From Bacillota bacterium (lineage in GTDB: Bacteria > Bacillota > Clostridia > Peptostreptococcales > Anaerovoracaceae): DNA of 30,808 nt. The notes beneath the pieces were generated by a model. It saw nothing but the letters and a program-made list of their open reading frames with translations. It was not told where the DNA came from and did not search any database. The translations under genes were made by a program, and so were the position numbers. This document shows, piece by piece, positions 8,836 to 16,820 of this stretch. Location: positions 1 through 30,808 of the forward strand of contig JAHZHL010000017.1 in NCBI GenBank assembly GCA_019420305.1. Direction: 5' to 3'. The first letter of the stretch is position 1; every line of letters begins with the position of its first letter.

Positions 8836-11487
8836 TTAAATTTTCTTTTTCTTTACAGAAGACTCCAGACTATAGATACGTTTTCCTCCTACTTTTTTAT
8901 AAGATTTGACCTTAAAGGAGTACGTTTTTCCGCGAGAGAGTTTGCAAGTATATTTTGCTCCTCTTCTGCCATTCACTGTTACCGTTTTGACCTTCTTCCA
9001 TTTGCCGTTTCCGCGCTGGCGATAAATCACATATCCATTTAATTTGGAATTTTTCTGTAAGGTCAGAGTTACTCTCCGTCCGCTTTTTTTGATACGGAAC
9101 GTCGGCTTTTTTGGACGGGCTTTACGATATTTGCTTTGCGAAAGCGTCCCATATACACGTTTTCCGCTTACTGTCCGATATGGCCGAATTTTGTAATAGT
9201 ATGTTTTGCCGGCTGTCAGTCCGGAGCTGTTCCAGCTGGTCGTACTTGATTTTGTCGTGGTTTTTATATTTTTGTAACTTCCATTTTTGGATGTTGCGCG
9301 GAAGATTCGGTACCCGCTGGCACCGGAAACTTTGTTCCATGAAATTTTATGTGTTCGGTAGTCTGCGCTAGTTACGCTGAAAGAAGGCGCAGGTAAAACT
9401 GTTTTGGCAGAAACAGGGACGCTTGCGGCGCTTCGCATATCTTTGCCGTTTGCAGATGTACCGTGCGCGATAATTTTATAGTAGTAGGTTGTGTTAAAAC
9501 TGCAGCTGGAGTCATTATAGCTGGTGGTGCTTCCCTTTGTAATTCGTTTGAGCCTGCTGTAACCACCAGTTTTTGTTCTCGAACGATAGATCTGATATTC
9601 CTCAGCGTTTGCAATCCTTTTCCAGCTTATTTTGATGGTATTGTATGCGGTGCCCTGGACGTTTACCACAGGAGTACTTAGTTTGCTTGGAGTTGTGGAT
9701 TTTGCAGAGACTGCCGCACTGTCTTCACTGTGTGTTTTTTTGTGAGTCACTGCAGATGTCCCAAATGCCCGGACGATGTAGTAATAAGTTTTATTATACT
9801 CACAGGAATTGTCTACATAGGACGTGGAACTCCCGCTTGTAGTAGTTGCGATTTTTTTGTAAGTACCGGCAGTACCCGTTTCAGAACGCAGAATGGAATA
9901 TCTGGTAGCGTTTGGAACTTTATTCCACTTTATAGTGATTGCTTCCATTCCGGAATCTTTTGCAGTAACGTTAGATGGTGTTTCCAGCTGAGCTTCTTCT
10001 CGCATAAGTTCGTCGTCTCTATTCCGGTCAGGATCAGGAAGGGCTGCTCCGTCAGCGACATCTCCGGCAGCTTTTACAGCAGCATAAGCATCGACATTTC
10101 CATAACCAGTGTAGATGTCGTACCCTTCACTGTAAAGATCCGTAGTAGTCCCACAAAGAATATCCCGCACCTTGTTTGCCGTTTGAGAAGGCGTACTGCT
10201 TAAATCCGGATTTACATATAAAACCATAGCGGCAACACCTGATACCGCCGGAGCGGACAGCGATGTTCCGGAACCGGGATCGTATCCATCCGGAGAACTT
10301 GCGCTGTCGTCCTCAGGTAGCACTGTACGCCATACGCTGCTCCCCGGCGCGGAGAGATCTTTTTTCGAACCATAGCTGGAGCCTGCGGCTTTACAGTCTT
10401 TACTCCACGCATCATCGTATTCGACTGTATTGATAACACTGATTACATTATCAAAGTCAGAGGGATACCAACCACTTTGATCTTTTGTGTTTCCGGCAGT
10501 CGCAATGATAACCGCGCCTTTGTCAACCGCGTCATTAATGGCTGACTGCAGTGCGTCATCATCATGGGTTCCACCTTTTCCATCTTTTTCTCCCCAGGTA
10601 TGGCCTAATGCCATATTAATTACCTGCGCGCCGTTATCACAGGCATACTCCAGACCTTTAATAATATCCGCTGTAGTTGCCGCAGACTGACCGCCGCTGT
10701 AATTTTGAAAGACATTGATCCCCATCAGCTGAATTAAATCATTATTTGTACCGGCCGCAACACCTGCGATCCCCTCATTGTTATTTGATGTAGCGGCGAG
10801 GACGCCTGCGACTCCGGTGCCATGGCCGTCAGGAAGAGCATCCGCAGACTCATATCGGGGGTAATCCGGTCCGGGCTGGCCGGCTACTGTGACACAGTGA
10901 TCCCAATCAATGTTATCGTTTAGATCTTTATGTTCAGGGGAAATGCCGGTATCCAGAGTCGCAACAACTACTTTATCACCATCAATTTTTCCATCCGTTT
11001 TTCGCTCATTGATATATTCCCAGGCAGCTTCTACATTCATATAATCAAGATTCCACTGTTTGTCACGAAGTGTATCGTTGGCAGCTGCAGATTTAACGTC
11101 ACCTTCGTTGAGTGTATACAGATAATTCGGCTGCGCGTAAGCGACATCTGAATCCTTATCCAGTTCCTCCACCGCGTCCTCAACTGAAGTTTCTTTCTCA
11201 TCCAGGGTTACCACATAAGGTGTTGCCTCGGGCGTTTCCTCTGATACGGGAGCAGCGATTTCCTCCACATCTTCCGCGGCCACGTCCGCGTCCTCAACGA
11301 TAGTTTCCGCCTTTTTCTGACTGACCTCATCCTCAAAGACAACGAGCACCTCATCCTCCACATAGGCCTCTCCTGCCACAGAGTCACTTTCCCGCGGTGT
11401 TTCCGCCGCGAAGGAGAAGGAGACTCCGGAAAAGAGCATTGTGAAAGTGAGGGTGAGAATCAGCAGATACGAAATTGCTTTTTTCAT
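8836..11487 (-). CDS. Secreted subtilisin-like serine protease (S8) with four Fn3-like repeats
   Basis: This 883-aa preproprotein has a signal peptide (1-28), a very acidic propeptide (about 35-125), an S8 domain (about 130-480) and four Fn3-like repeats (about 503-883). The triad is D179 (VATLDTGI), H222 (DGHGTGVAG) and S409 (SGTSLSAP), with oxyanion N333 (TAGNTKD). The tail is basic and ends KKKKI. Long stretches match the 5237-7462 protease, including NDLI.LMG.NVF and GYDIYTGYGNV, so the two are paralogues with different repeat counts. I chose ATG 11487, with GAGGTG upstream; a GTG at 11496 overlaps that site. It lies 33 nt after the acyl ligase gene, separated by a nine-G tract, and is probably co-transcribed with it. 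Confidence 0.93.
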   Translation of the reverse strand: MKKAISYLLILTLTFTMLFSGVSFSFAAETPRESDSVAGEAYVEDEVLVVFEDEVSQKKAETIVEDADVAAEDVEEIAAPVSEETPEATPYVVTLDEKETSVEDAVEELDKDSDVAYAQPNYLYTLNEGDVKSAAANDTLRDKQWNLDYMNVEAAWEYINERKTDGKIDGDKVVVATLDTGISPEHKDLNDNIDWDHCVTVAGQPGPDYPRYESADALPDGHGTGVAGVLAATSNNNEGIAGVAAGTNNDLIQLMGINVFQNYSGGQSAATTADIIKGLEYACDNGAQVINMALGHTWGEKDGKGGTHDDDALQSAINDAVDKGAVIIATAGNTKDQSGWYPSDFDNVISVINTVEYDDAWSKDCKAAGSSYGSKKDLSAPGSSVWRTVLPEDDSASSPDGYDPGSGTSLSAPAVSGVAAMVLYVNPDLSSTPSQTANKVRDILCGTTTDLYSEGYDIYTGYGNVDAYAAVKAAGDVADGAALPDPDRNRDDELMREEAQLETPSNVTAKDSGMEAITIKWNKVPNATRYSILRSETGTAGTYKKIATTTSGSSTSYVDNSCEYNKTYYYIVRAFGTSAVTHKKTHSEDSAAVSAKSTTPSKLSTPVVNVQGTAYNTIKISWKRIANAEEYQIYRSRTKTGGYSRLKRITKGSTTSYNDSSCSFNTTYYYKIIAHGTSANGKDMRSAASVPVSAKTVLPAPSFSVTSADYRTHKISWNKVSGASGYRIFRATSKNGSYKNIKTTTKSSTTSWNSSGLTAGKTYYYKIRPYRTVSGKRVYGTLSQSKYRKARPKKPTFRIKKSGRRVTLTLQKNSKLNGYVIYRQRGNGKWKKVKTVTVNGRRGAKYTCKLSRGKTYSFKVKSYKKVGGKRIYSLESSVKKKKI

Positions 11488-11509
11488 TCTTTTCACCTCA
11501 ATCTGTTCC

Positions 11510-11518
11510 GGGGGGGGG
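11510..11518. repeat. Nine-base G homopolymer between ligase and subtilase genes
   Basis: A run of nine G (nine C in the minus-strand message) lies between the ligase stop codon (11521-11523) and the subtilase ribosome site. It is the longest G/C homopolymer I noticed in the window. It lies outside both reading frames, so a length change would alter only the leader or intercistronic spacing. Confidence 0.9.
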
Positions 11519-11520
11519 AG

Positions 11521-12999
11521 CTACGATTCCGCCCGCTCAATCAGTTTTTTCCTCTGAATTTTCCCGTTAAAGGTCCGAGGAATTTCTTCAATCACTTCGA
11601 TATACTTTGGCAGCTTGCTGGCATCCAGGTTCTGCGCGAGGAAATTTTTCAGATCTTTCGGCTCATAGGCATCCGGATCGGATAAAGCGATAAACAGCTT
11701 TGGAGCCTGTCCGGTGAGGGGATCTTTAACCGGGATGCAGGCGCAGTCCGTAATCAGCGGATACTTGATAACGATGCTTTCGATTTCCTCCGGTGAAATC
11801 TTAATCCCGCCGTAGTTGATTACATCATCCTTGCGTCCGAGCATATAAATGAAGCCATCTTCATCAATATAGCCGAGATCTTTGGTATAAATGTAACCGT
11901 CTGCCATCGTTTTCGCGGTAAGCTCAGGTTCTTTCCAGTATCCCTTCATGTTGATGGGGCCGGAGCTTGCGAGGAATCCGAGATTCTCCTCGGAAGAATC
12001 AATGGTGTTTCGATTTTCATCCACTACAATGAACTGGGCGTTGACCGCGGGCTTGCCGATACATCCGGGCTTTCCTGACATGGAGTTGAAATCCAGCAGG
12101 CATGAACAGCCGGCTTCCGTGCTTCCGTAAAAGTTGTAAAGCCGCGTATTGGGCAGCAGCCTGGACAGATGGAGTTTGTCCTCTTCCGGAAGAGGCGCCG
12201 AACCCAGCTGAATATAATCCAGCTGATCGGCGTAATCTCCCAGCCTGTCTTTGGAAAGCTTGAAGATAATCGAAAGACTGCTTGGGGACAGATCCATTGC
12301 CGTAACGTTATATTCATCCATCATATTAAATACTTTTTTCAGCAGCGTAACGCCTTCAATAAAGACCGCGGCGCTTCCGTTGACCAGATTCCCGTATGTG
12401 CGGCGTAAGCCGTGGGAATGGGAAAGCGGCATAGGAATCAGCTCCACATTTTCTTTTTTCATCTTTACCCCGCAGATAACATTTTCCGCAAGAGCGGCAT
12501 CATTGCCATGCGTGAGTTCGATTCCCTTTGATTTGCCGGTGGTGCCGGTAGAAAACAGAATTTCGGAAGTGTCTTCCGAGCACGGAAAATCAACGGAATC
12601 CGGATCAATGGCACCGGAAAAGGCGTACTTGGACGCTTCATCCAACGGAAAGAACGGAACATCACCGCTCAGAGACTTCTTCCCTATATAGAGCACAGCC
12701 TCCACACTGTCAAGAATTTCGCGGATTCGATCCGGAGCGGAATTCTTTTCAACTGGAACGAAAATTCCCTTTAAAAGCTGAATCGCAAACTCGCATGTCA
12801 TATAATCGACACTCTGATTACATTCGACGACAACACATGTTCTGCGGCCAACCCCGTGTTTTGACAATTCCAGGGAAAGTCCATAAACACGCCGCCACAG
12901 CTCCTCGTAAGTGACGGACTGGCTGCTGTCTGCCAGAGCCAGTCTGTCCGGCTGTGTATCGGCGTGAGAAGCGATGCTTCCAACAATAGAATGATACAT
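11521..12999 (-). CDS. AMP-forming acyl ligase (adenylation enzyme, probable loader of the carrier protein)
   Basis: This 492-aa class I adenylate-forming enzyme should activate a carboxylic acid as acyl-AMP and pass it to phosphopantetheine or CoA. Visible motifs are the P-loop STGTTGKSKGIELTH (about 149-163), YNFYGSTEAG (about 289-298), the hinge GRKDDVINYGGIKISPEEIE (about 386-405) and PRTFNGKIQRKKL with the A10 lysine near the C-terminus. The A4 region is PLSHSHGL, the form found in acyl-CoA synthetases, not the FDLSVMD form of DltA. It is the only ligase in the window and would complement the carrier/MBOAT/SGNH operon (inference). The ribosome site AAAGGAG is about 14 nt from the ATG, a rather long spacing. 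It is divergent from the LysR gene. Confidence 0.88.
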   Translation of the reverse strand: MYHSIVGSIASHADTQPDRLALADSSQSVTYEELWRRVYGLSLELSKHGVGRRTCVVVECNQSVDYMTCEFAIQLLKGIFVPVEKNSAPDRIREILDSVEAVLYIGKKSLSGDVPFFPLDEASKYAFSGAIDPDSVDFPCSEDTSEILFSTGTTGKSKGIELTHGNDAALAENVICGVKMKKENVELIPMPLSHSHGLRRTYGNLVNGSAAVFIEGVTLLKKVFNMMDEYNVTAMDLSPSSLSIIFKLSKDRLGDYADQLDYIQLGSAPLPEEDKLHLSRLLPNTRLYNFYGSTEAGCSCLLDFNSMSGKPGCIGKPAVNAQFIVVDENRNTIDSSEENLGFLASSGPINMKGYWKEPELTAKTMADGYIYTKDLGYIDEDGFIYMLGRKDDVINYGGIKISPEEIESIVIKYPLITDCACIPVKDPLTGQAPKLFIALSDPDAYEPKDLKNFLAQNLDASKLPKYIEVIEEIPRTFNGKIQRKKLIERAES

Positions 13000-13047
13000 T
13001 TTTTGATATTAAACTCCTTTTAAATTTAAAAATAGAATAGCAACATA

Positions 13048-13076
13048 ATTATAGCGATCTTTTTCGTTTTTTTCAG
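13048..13076 (-). promoter_or_regulatory. Candidate promoter for the acyl ligase/subtilase unit
   Basis: Read on the minus strand, CTGAAA (13076-13071), a 17-nt spacer and a perfect TATAAT (13053-13048) lie about 50 nt upstream of the ligase ATG. The -35 box matches four of six consensus bases. It is in the intergenic region shared with the divergent LysR gene, so joint regulation is possible. Confidence 0.6.
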
Positions 13077-13081
13077 CGATT

Positions 13082-13111
13082 TTCACAGATTCTTCACAAA
13101 AACTCTATAAG
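13082..13111 (+). promoter_or_regulatory. Candidate promoter for the LysR/ABC importer unit
   Basis: TTCACA (13082-13087), an 18-nt spacer and TATAAG (13106-13111) lie about 65 nt upstream of the LysR start. It is nearly back to back with the minus-strand promoter. Between this promoter and the gene, CATA (13132) and TATG (13146) form a weak inverted pair that could belong to a LysR box; I would not rely on it. Confidence 0.5.
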
Positions 13112-13175
13112 ATGGTATTGCCATAAACGAAAGCGTATGCGATAATAATCAAAAAGTTATAAAAAGAGGGGCGCA

Positions 13176-14147
13176 ATGCAGGGACAGAATTTAAAATATA
13201 TACTGGAAGTGCATAAAATGCGCAGCATTTCAAAGGCAGCGCAAAAGCTGAATATTTCCCAGCCGGCGCTTAGCGCGCATATCAAAAAGATTGAAGAAAG
13301 CTTGGGAGTTCCGGTTTTTGACCGATCCATAAAGCCGATTCAGCTGACGGAAGCAGGGGAGATTTACATCACATATATGAAGCGGCAGCTCGATCTGGAA
13401 CGGGAACTGCAGGAACAGATTTCGGATCTGGAGTGTCTGAGAAGGGGTTCCCTTACCATTGGCGGCGCCAGCTTTTTTAATGTAAGCTATCTTCCCTCAG
13501 CGATCGCGGAGTATCTGGAGAAGTATCCGGGGATTCGCATTTCCGTAATCGACGGAAGCCTTCCGGAGATTATTAACAAGGCGCTGAATAATGAGATTGA
13601 CCTGTTTATCTCGCCTTCTTGGAATATGGACGAACGGTGCTGCTATGAGAAATTCCTGAGTGAAAAAATTCTGATTTGCGTTCCGCCGGCCTGGTCGATC
13701 AATGAGCGGCTGAAAGACTGTCGGATACCGGAGGAAGTGATCCTGGAGGGAAAATTGAATGGCTGGCTGAGAAAAGGGAAAAATCCGTATGTGGATTTCA
13801 GGGTATTTGAGGAGGAACCCTTTATCCTTCTGCGAAAGGAACAGCACATCGGAAATATCATGCACTGCCTGTTTGAGAGGTACGGATTTACGCCGGAACA
13901 CCGGATTTCAGCGGAACAGACAATGACCAGCTATGCTCTGACGCTTGCGGGAGCGGGTATTTCCTTGATGTCAGAAAGCACCGTGGTCAAGGGACATCTG
14001 AGGGATTATCCGGCATTTTATCTGACGGATCTGGATATCTGCAACCGGGATATGTATATCGCATATCCGAAACAAAAATATCTGTCACGCGCGGGAAAAG
14101 AGTTCATATCGATTTTGAAAAACTCTTTAAATGCGCTTGAAGAATAA
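13176..14147 (+). CDS. LysR-family transcriptional regulator
   Basis: This is a 323-aa regulator. Residues 5-60 form the winged helix-turn-helix, with SISKAAQKLNISQPALSAHI (residues 17-36) as the classic LysR recognition element. The remainder is the periplasmic-binding-protein-like effector domain, with GSLTIGGASFFNVSYLPSAI at its start. It is divergent from the acyl ligase and 39 nt upstream of the ABC importer lipoprotein gene on the same strand. LysR proteins usually control a divergent or adjacent target, so either the ligase/protease unit, the importer, or both could be its regulon (inference). The start ATG follows GAGGGG at normal spacing. The inducer is unknown; a carboxylate or sulfonate substrate of the importer would fit. 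Confidence 0.93.
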   Translation: MQGQNLKYILEVHKMRSISKAAQKLNISQPALSAHIKKIEESLGVPVFDRSIKPIQLTEAGEIYITYMKRQLDLERELQEQISDLECLRRGSLTIGGASFFNVSYLPSAIAEYLEKYPGIRISVIDGSLPEIINKALNNEIDLFISPSWNMDERCCYEKFLSEKILICVPPAWSINERLKDCRIPEEVILEGKLNGWLRKGKNPYVDFRVFEEEPFILLRKEQHIGNIMHCLFERYGFTPEHRISAEQTMTSYALTLAGAGISLMSESTVVKGHLRDYPAFYLTDLDICNRDMYIAYPKQKYLSRAGKEFISILKNSLNALEE

Positions 14148-14186
14148 AGATGATTAAGAAATGAAAGAAATAAGGAGATTCTGAAC

Positions 14187-15179
14187 ATGAAACACAACAT
14201 GAGACACGGAAAAAAAGTAGTTGCGGTAATGTTGATTTTAATGATGACATTATCCCTGGCCGCGTGCGGCGGAGGCGGAAATGACGCGTCTTCTGACGGA
14301 AGCGCGACTCTGACAATCGCGCATCAGTACGGAATGGCGTATGCGCCACTGGAGGTCATGAAACAGCAGAAACTGATCGAAAAGCATTATGACGGCGTGG
14401 AAGTGGAGTGGTCCACTCTGAACTCCGGATCCGCGATTAACGAGGGATTTATTTCCGGAGACATTGATGTCGGCGCTATGGGTGTCGCGCCTGCCATTAC
14501 CGGGGTTACCAGCGGTGTACCATATAAAATCTGTTCCAATATGTCGGCGCAGCCTCATAAAATCATGACAAATAATCCGAATATCAAGTCTTTAAAGGAT
14601 ATTACGGATGAAAAGATCGCGCTTGTGAATATCGGAAGCATCCAGCATATCCTGCTGGCTATGGCAGCGGAAGAACAGCTGGGCGACGCGCATGCCCTGG
14701 ATGAAAACATTTCAGCAATGTCCCATCCGGACGGAATGACCGCGCTGCTTTCCGGAAGCGTGGACTGCCAGCTGACCACTTCACCGTATGTATTTAAGGA
14801 AGCGGAAGAAGAAGGAATTTCTGAGGTAGAAGCCTTGGAATCCGTATGGCCCAGCGGAAATTCTTTTATTGTAGCAGTAGCGTCTACCGATCTGCAGAAA
14901 AACAACCCGGAACTTTATGATGCGGTCGTAGCGGCTCTGGCGGAAGCCATCGACTACATCAACAACAATAAGGCGGAAGCCGCTAAAATGCTCTGTGAAG
15001 CGGAAGACGTGGACGCGGCGACCATGGAAACGTGGCTGAATGACAAAGACTGCGTATACAGCACGGAGACAAAGGGAGTTATGGATATGGCAACGTTCAT
15101 GGATAAAGAAGGGTTCCTTGAAAACGACGGTCCGGATTCCTTCAGCGATCTGGCCTTTGATAATGTAAAGGGAAACTAA
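14187..15179 (+). CDS. ABC importer substrate-binding lipoprotein (SsuA/NMT1-like)
   Basis: This 330-aa extracytoplasmic binding protein has a lipoprotein signal: basic N-terminus, hydrophobic core and lipobox LAAC with C27 as the lipidated residue, then a Gly/Ser/Asp linker. The mature domain opens with LTIAHQYGMAYAPLEVMKQQ and contains EGFISGDIDVGAMGVAPAI and MTALLSGSVDCQLTTSPYV, the layout of NMT1/SsuA/TauA proteins that bind sulfonates, pyrimidine precursors, nitrate or related small anions. It lies 39 nt after the LysR gene with AAGGAG before the ATG, and 24 nt before the permease gene. The ligand cannot be told from sequence. Confidence 0.92.
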   Translation: MKHNMRHGKKVVAVMLILMMTLSLAACGGGGNDASSDGSATLTIAHQYGMAYAPLEVMKQQKLIEKHYDGVEVEWSTLNSGSAINEGFISGDIDVGAMGVAPAITGVTSGVPYKICSNMSAQPHKIMTNNPNIKSLKDITDEKIALVNIGSIQHILLAMAAEEQLGDAHALDENISAMSHPDGMTALLSGSVDCQLTTSPYVFKEAEEEGISEVEALESVWPSGNSFIVAVASTDLQKNNPELYDAVVAALAEAIDYINNNKAEAAKMLCEAEDVDAATMETWLNDKDCVYSTETKGVMDMATFMDKEGFLENDGPDSFSDLAFDNVKGN

Positions 15180-15203
15180 AACCAAGGAAATGAGGATAAA
15201 GGG

Positions 15204-15971
15204 ATGAAGGAAGCTAGAACACAGATTATATTTATTATCTGCTTTCTGATTGCGTGGCAGTTCGTTTATCAGATGCAGGTTTTGCCGGAACTGACGTTTC
15301 CGTCTTTAAAGGATATCGGAGAAAGTTTTATCACAGGTTTTAGAGATGACAGCCTGATGACCTATACGATGTACTCCATGTCGCTGATTCTTAAGGGGTT
15401 GGTGATAGGGATTATTCTGGCGTTTATCTTTTCCAGCATTGCGGTAGTCAGCAAGACTTTCCATGCGATTTATCATCTGGTGGTATCTATCTGCGATCTG
15501 CTGCCGGGTGTCGCTCTGCTGCCGCTGGCGATCACATGGTTTGGGATCGGTGAGCCGACGATCATTTTTATTGTCATCCATTCAATTTTATGGCCGATGT
15601 CCAGAAACATTATGGACGGATTTCAGTCGATTTCGAATATTTATATTGAAAGCGGAAGAAATATCGGACTGAAAGGAATGTCGCTTGTGAAAGGTGTTTA
15701 TCTTCCAGCGGCATTTACCCATGTTCTGTCCGGAATGCGGGTTGGATGGGCGAGAGCCTGGAGAGGGCTGCTCAGCGTAGAGATGATCTTCGGAACCACG
15801 GGTTCCGGCGCGGGAATCGGCTGGTTTATTTTTATGAAGCGTACGAATGTGGATATCGCGGGCGTATTTGCCGCGTTGATCGTAATCATTATTATCGGCG
15901 TAATCATTGAGTATGTCGTATTCAATACGATTGAAAGAAATACGGTAAGAAAGTGGGGGATGGTGAGATGA
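15204..15971 (+). CDS. ABC importer permease (SsuC/TauC-like)
   Basis: This 255-aa inner-membrane permease has about six transmembrane segments. The cytoplasmic EAA loop that contacts the ATPase is visible as ESGRNIGLKGMSLVKGVYLP followed by the hydrophobic LSGMRVGWARAWRGLLSVEM, a form typical of the nitrate/sulfonate/taurine importers. The family usually has 250-280 residues, so the gene is full length. Its stop codon overlaps the ATG of the ATPase gene (ATGA), showing translational coupling. It lies 24 nt after the binding-protein gene. Confidence 0.92.
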   Translation: MKEARTQIIFIICFLIAWQFVYQMQVLPELTFPSLKDIGESFITGFRDDSLMTYTMYSMSLILKGLVIGIILAFIFSSIAVVSKTFHAIYHLVVSICDLLPGVALLPLAITWFGIGEPTIIFIVIHSILWPMSRNIMDGFQSISNIYIESGRNIGLKGMSLVKGVYLPAAFTHVLSGMRVGWARAWRGLLSVEMIFGTTGSGAGIGWFIFMKRTNVDIAGVFAALIVIIIIGVIIEYVVFNTIERNTVRKWGMVR

Positions 15972-16723
15972 GCAAGCTTCTTGAGGTAAAAGATCTGAAA
16001 AAAAACTATCACGATTCTCCGGATTCAAGGGATATTCTGAACAATTTGAACCTGACTGTAAATGAAGGGGACTTTCTCTGTATCCTGGGCCCTTCAGGAT
16101 GCGGGAAGACGACACTGATCCGTTGTATCGCGGGATTTGAGGATTACGAAGGGGATATTCTGGTAGACGGTGAAAAAGTTACAAAGCCGGGAATCGACCG
16201 GATTATGGTTTTTCAGGATTTTAACCAGCTTTTTCCGTGGAAAACGGTGCAGAAAAACATTGAATACCCCCTGAAGATAAACGGAATGAAGGATAAGGCA
16301 GAGAGAGAAAGAATCGCGCAGGAACATCTGGAACTGGTGGGTCTCGGAGACTATGGGAAGTTTTACCCCCATCAGCTGTCCGGCGGTATGAAGCAGAGAG
16401 TGGCTATCGCGAAGGGACTGGCGCTTAATCCGAAGATTATTCTTATGGACGAACCCTTTGCCAGTCTGGACGCTATGACAAGAAATAAACTGCAGGCAGA
16501 ACTCTGGAAGATCAAAGAAAAGGAAAACGCGACAGTTATCTTTATTACCCATAATATTCAGGAAGCGCTGGTGCTGGGAACCCGGATTGTGCTCTTTTCC
16601 AAAGAAGGAAAGATCAAAATTGACATGGATAATAACATTCCGAAACCGGTCACCCCGGCTTCAGAAGGCTATGGAGAAATGTGGAAACTGTTTAACGACG
16701 CGCTTTGGGAAGAGGACCGGTAA
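15968..16723 (+). CDS. ABC importer ATPase (SsuB/TauB-like)
   Basis: This 251-aa ATPase powers the adjacent permease. Seen in order: Walker A GPSGCGKTT (residues 41-49), Q-loop VFQDFNQLFPWKTV, signature LSGGMKQR, Walker B IILMDEPFASLD and H-loop FITHN. The NQLFPW after the Q-loop is typical of the sulfonate/taurine/nitrate subfamily. I chose ATG 15968, which overlaps the permease stop by 4 nt and has a GGGGG ribosome site 8 nt upstream; a GTG at 15953 is an alternative. The stop codon is inside the loop of the transcription terminator that follows, so the operon ends exactly here. Confidence 0.93.
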   Translation: MSKLLEVKDLKKNYHDSPDSRDILNNLNLTVNEGDFLCILGPSGCGKTTLIRCIAGFEDYEGDILVDGEKVTKPGIDRIMVFQDFNQLFPWKTVQKNIEYPLKINGMKDKAERERIAQEHLELVGLGDYGKFYPHQLSGGMKQRVAIAKGLALNPKIILMDEPFASLDAMTRNKLQAELWKIKEKENATVIFITHNIQEALVLGTRIVLFSKEGKIKIDMDNNIPKPVTPASEGYGEMWKLFNDALWEEDR

Positions 16724-16741
16724 AGGTCCTCTTAATTTTTT
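16710..16741 (+). terminator. Terminator overlapping the ATPase stop codon
   Basis: AAGAGGACC (16710-16718) and GGTCCTCTT (16725-16733) form a perfect 9-bp stem with the loop GGTAAA, followed by AATTTTTT. The TAA stop (16721-16723) lies within the loop, so the 5' arm is coding sequence. Confidence 0.88.
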
Positions 16742-16761
16742 GTTACGATTCATAGGCTTCC

Positions 16762-16790
16762 TTGCCTTTTGCCCTGTTTACTGCTATAAT
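16762..16790 (+). promoter_or_regulatory. Sigma-A promoter for the first LCP gene
   Basis: TTGCCT (16762-16767), a 17-nt spacer and TATAAT (16785-16790), with an extended TGC just before the -10 box. It lies about 30 nt upstream of the LCP ATG, giving a short leader that is mostly ribosome site. Confidence 0.85.
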
Positions 16791-16820
16791 AGACCCGCTA
16801 AAGAGAAGGAGAATTTGTGG

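Noticed and set aside
9111..10203. Several plus-strand open frames inside the second subtilase
   Set aside because: They lie opposite the Fn3-like repeats and protease domain, are rich in Cys/Ser/Phe as expected for antisense of Lys/Thr-rich coding sequence, and lack start signals.
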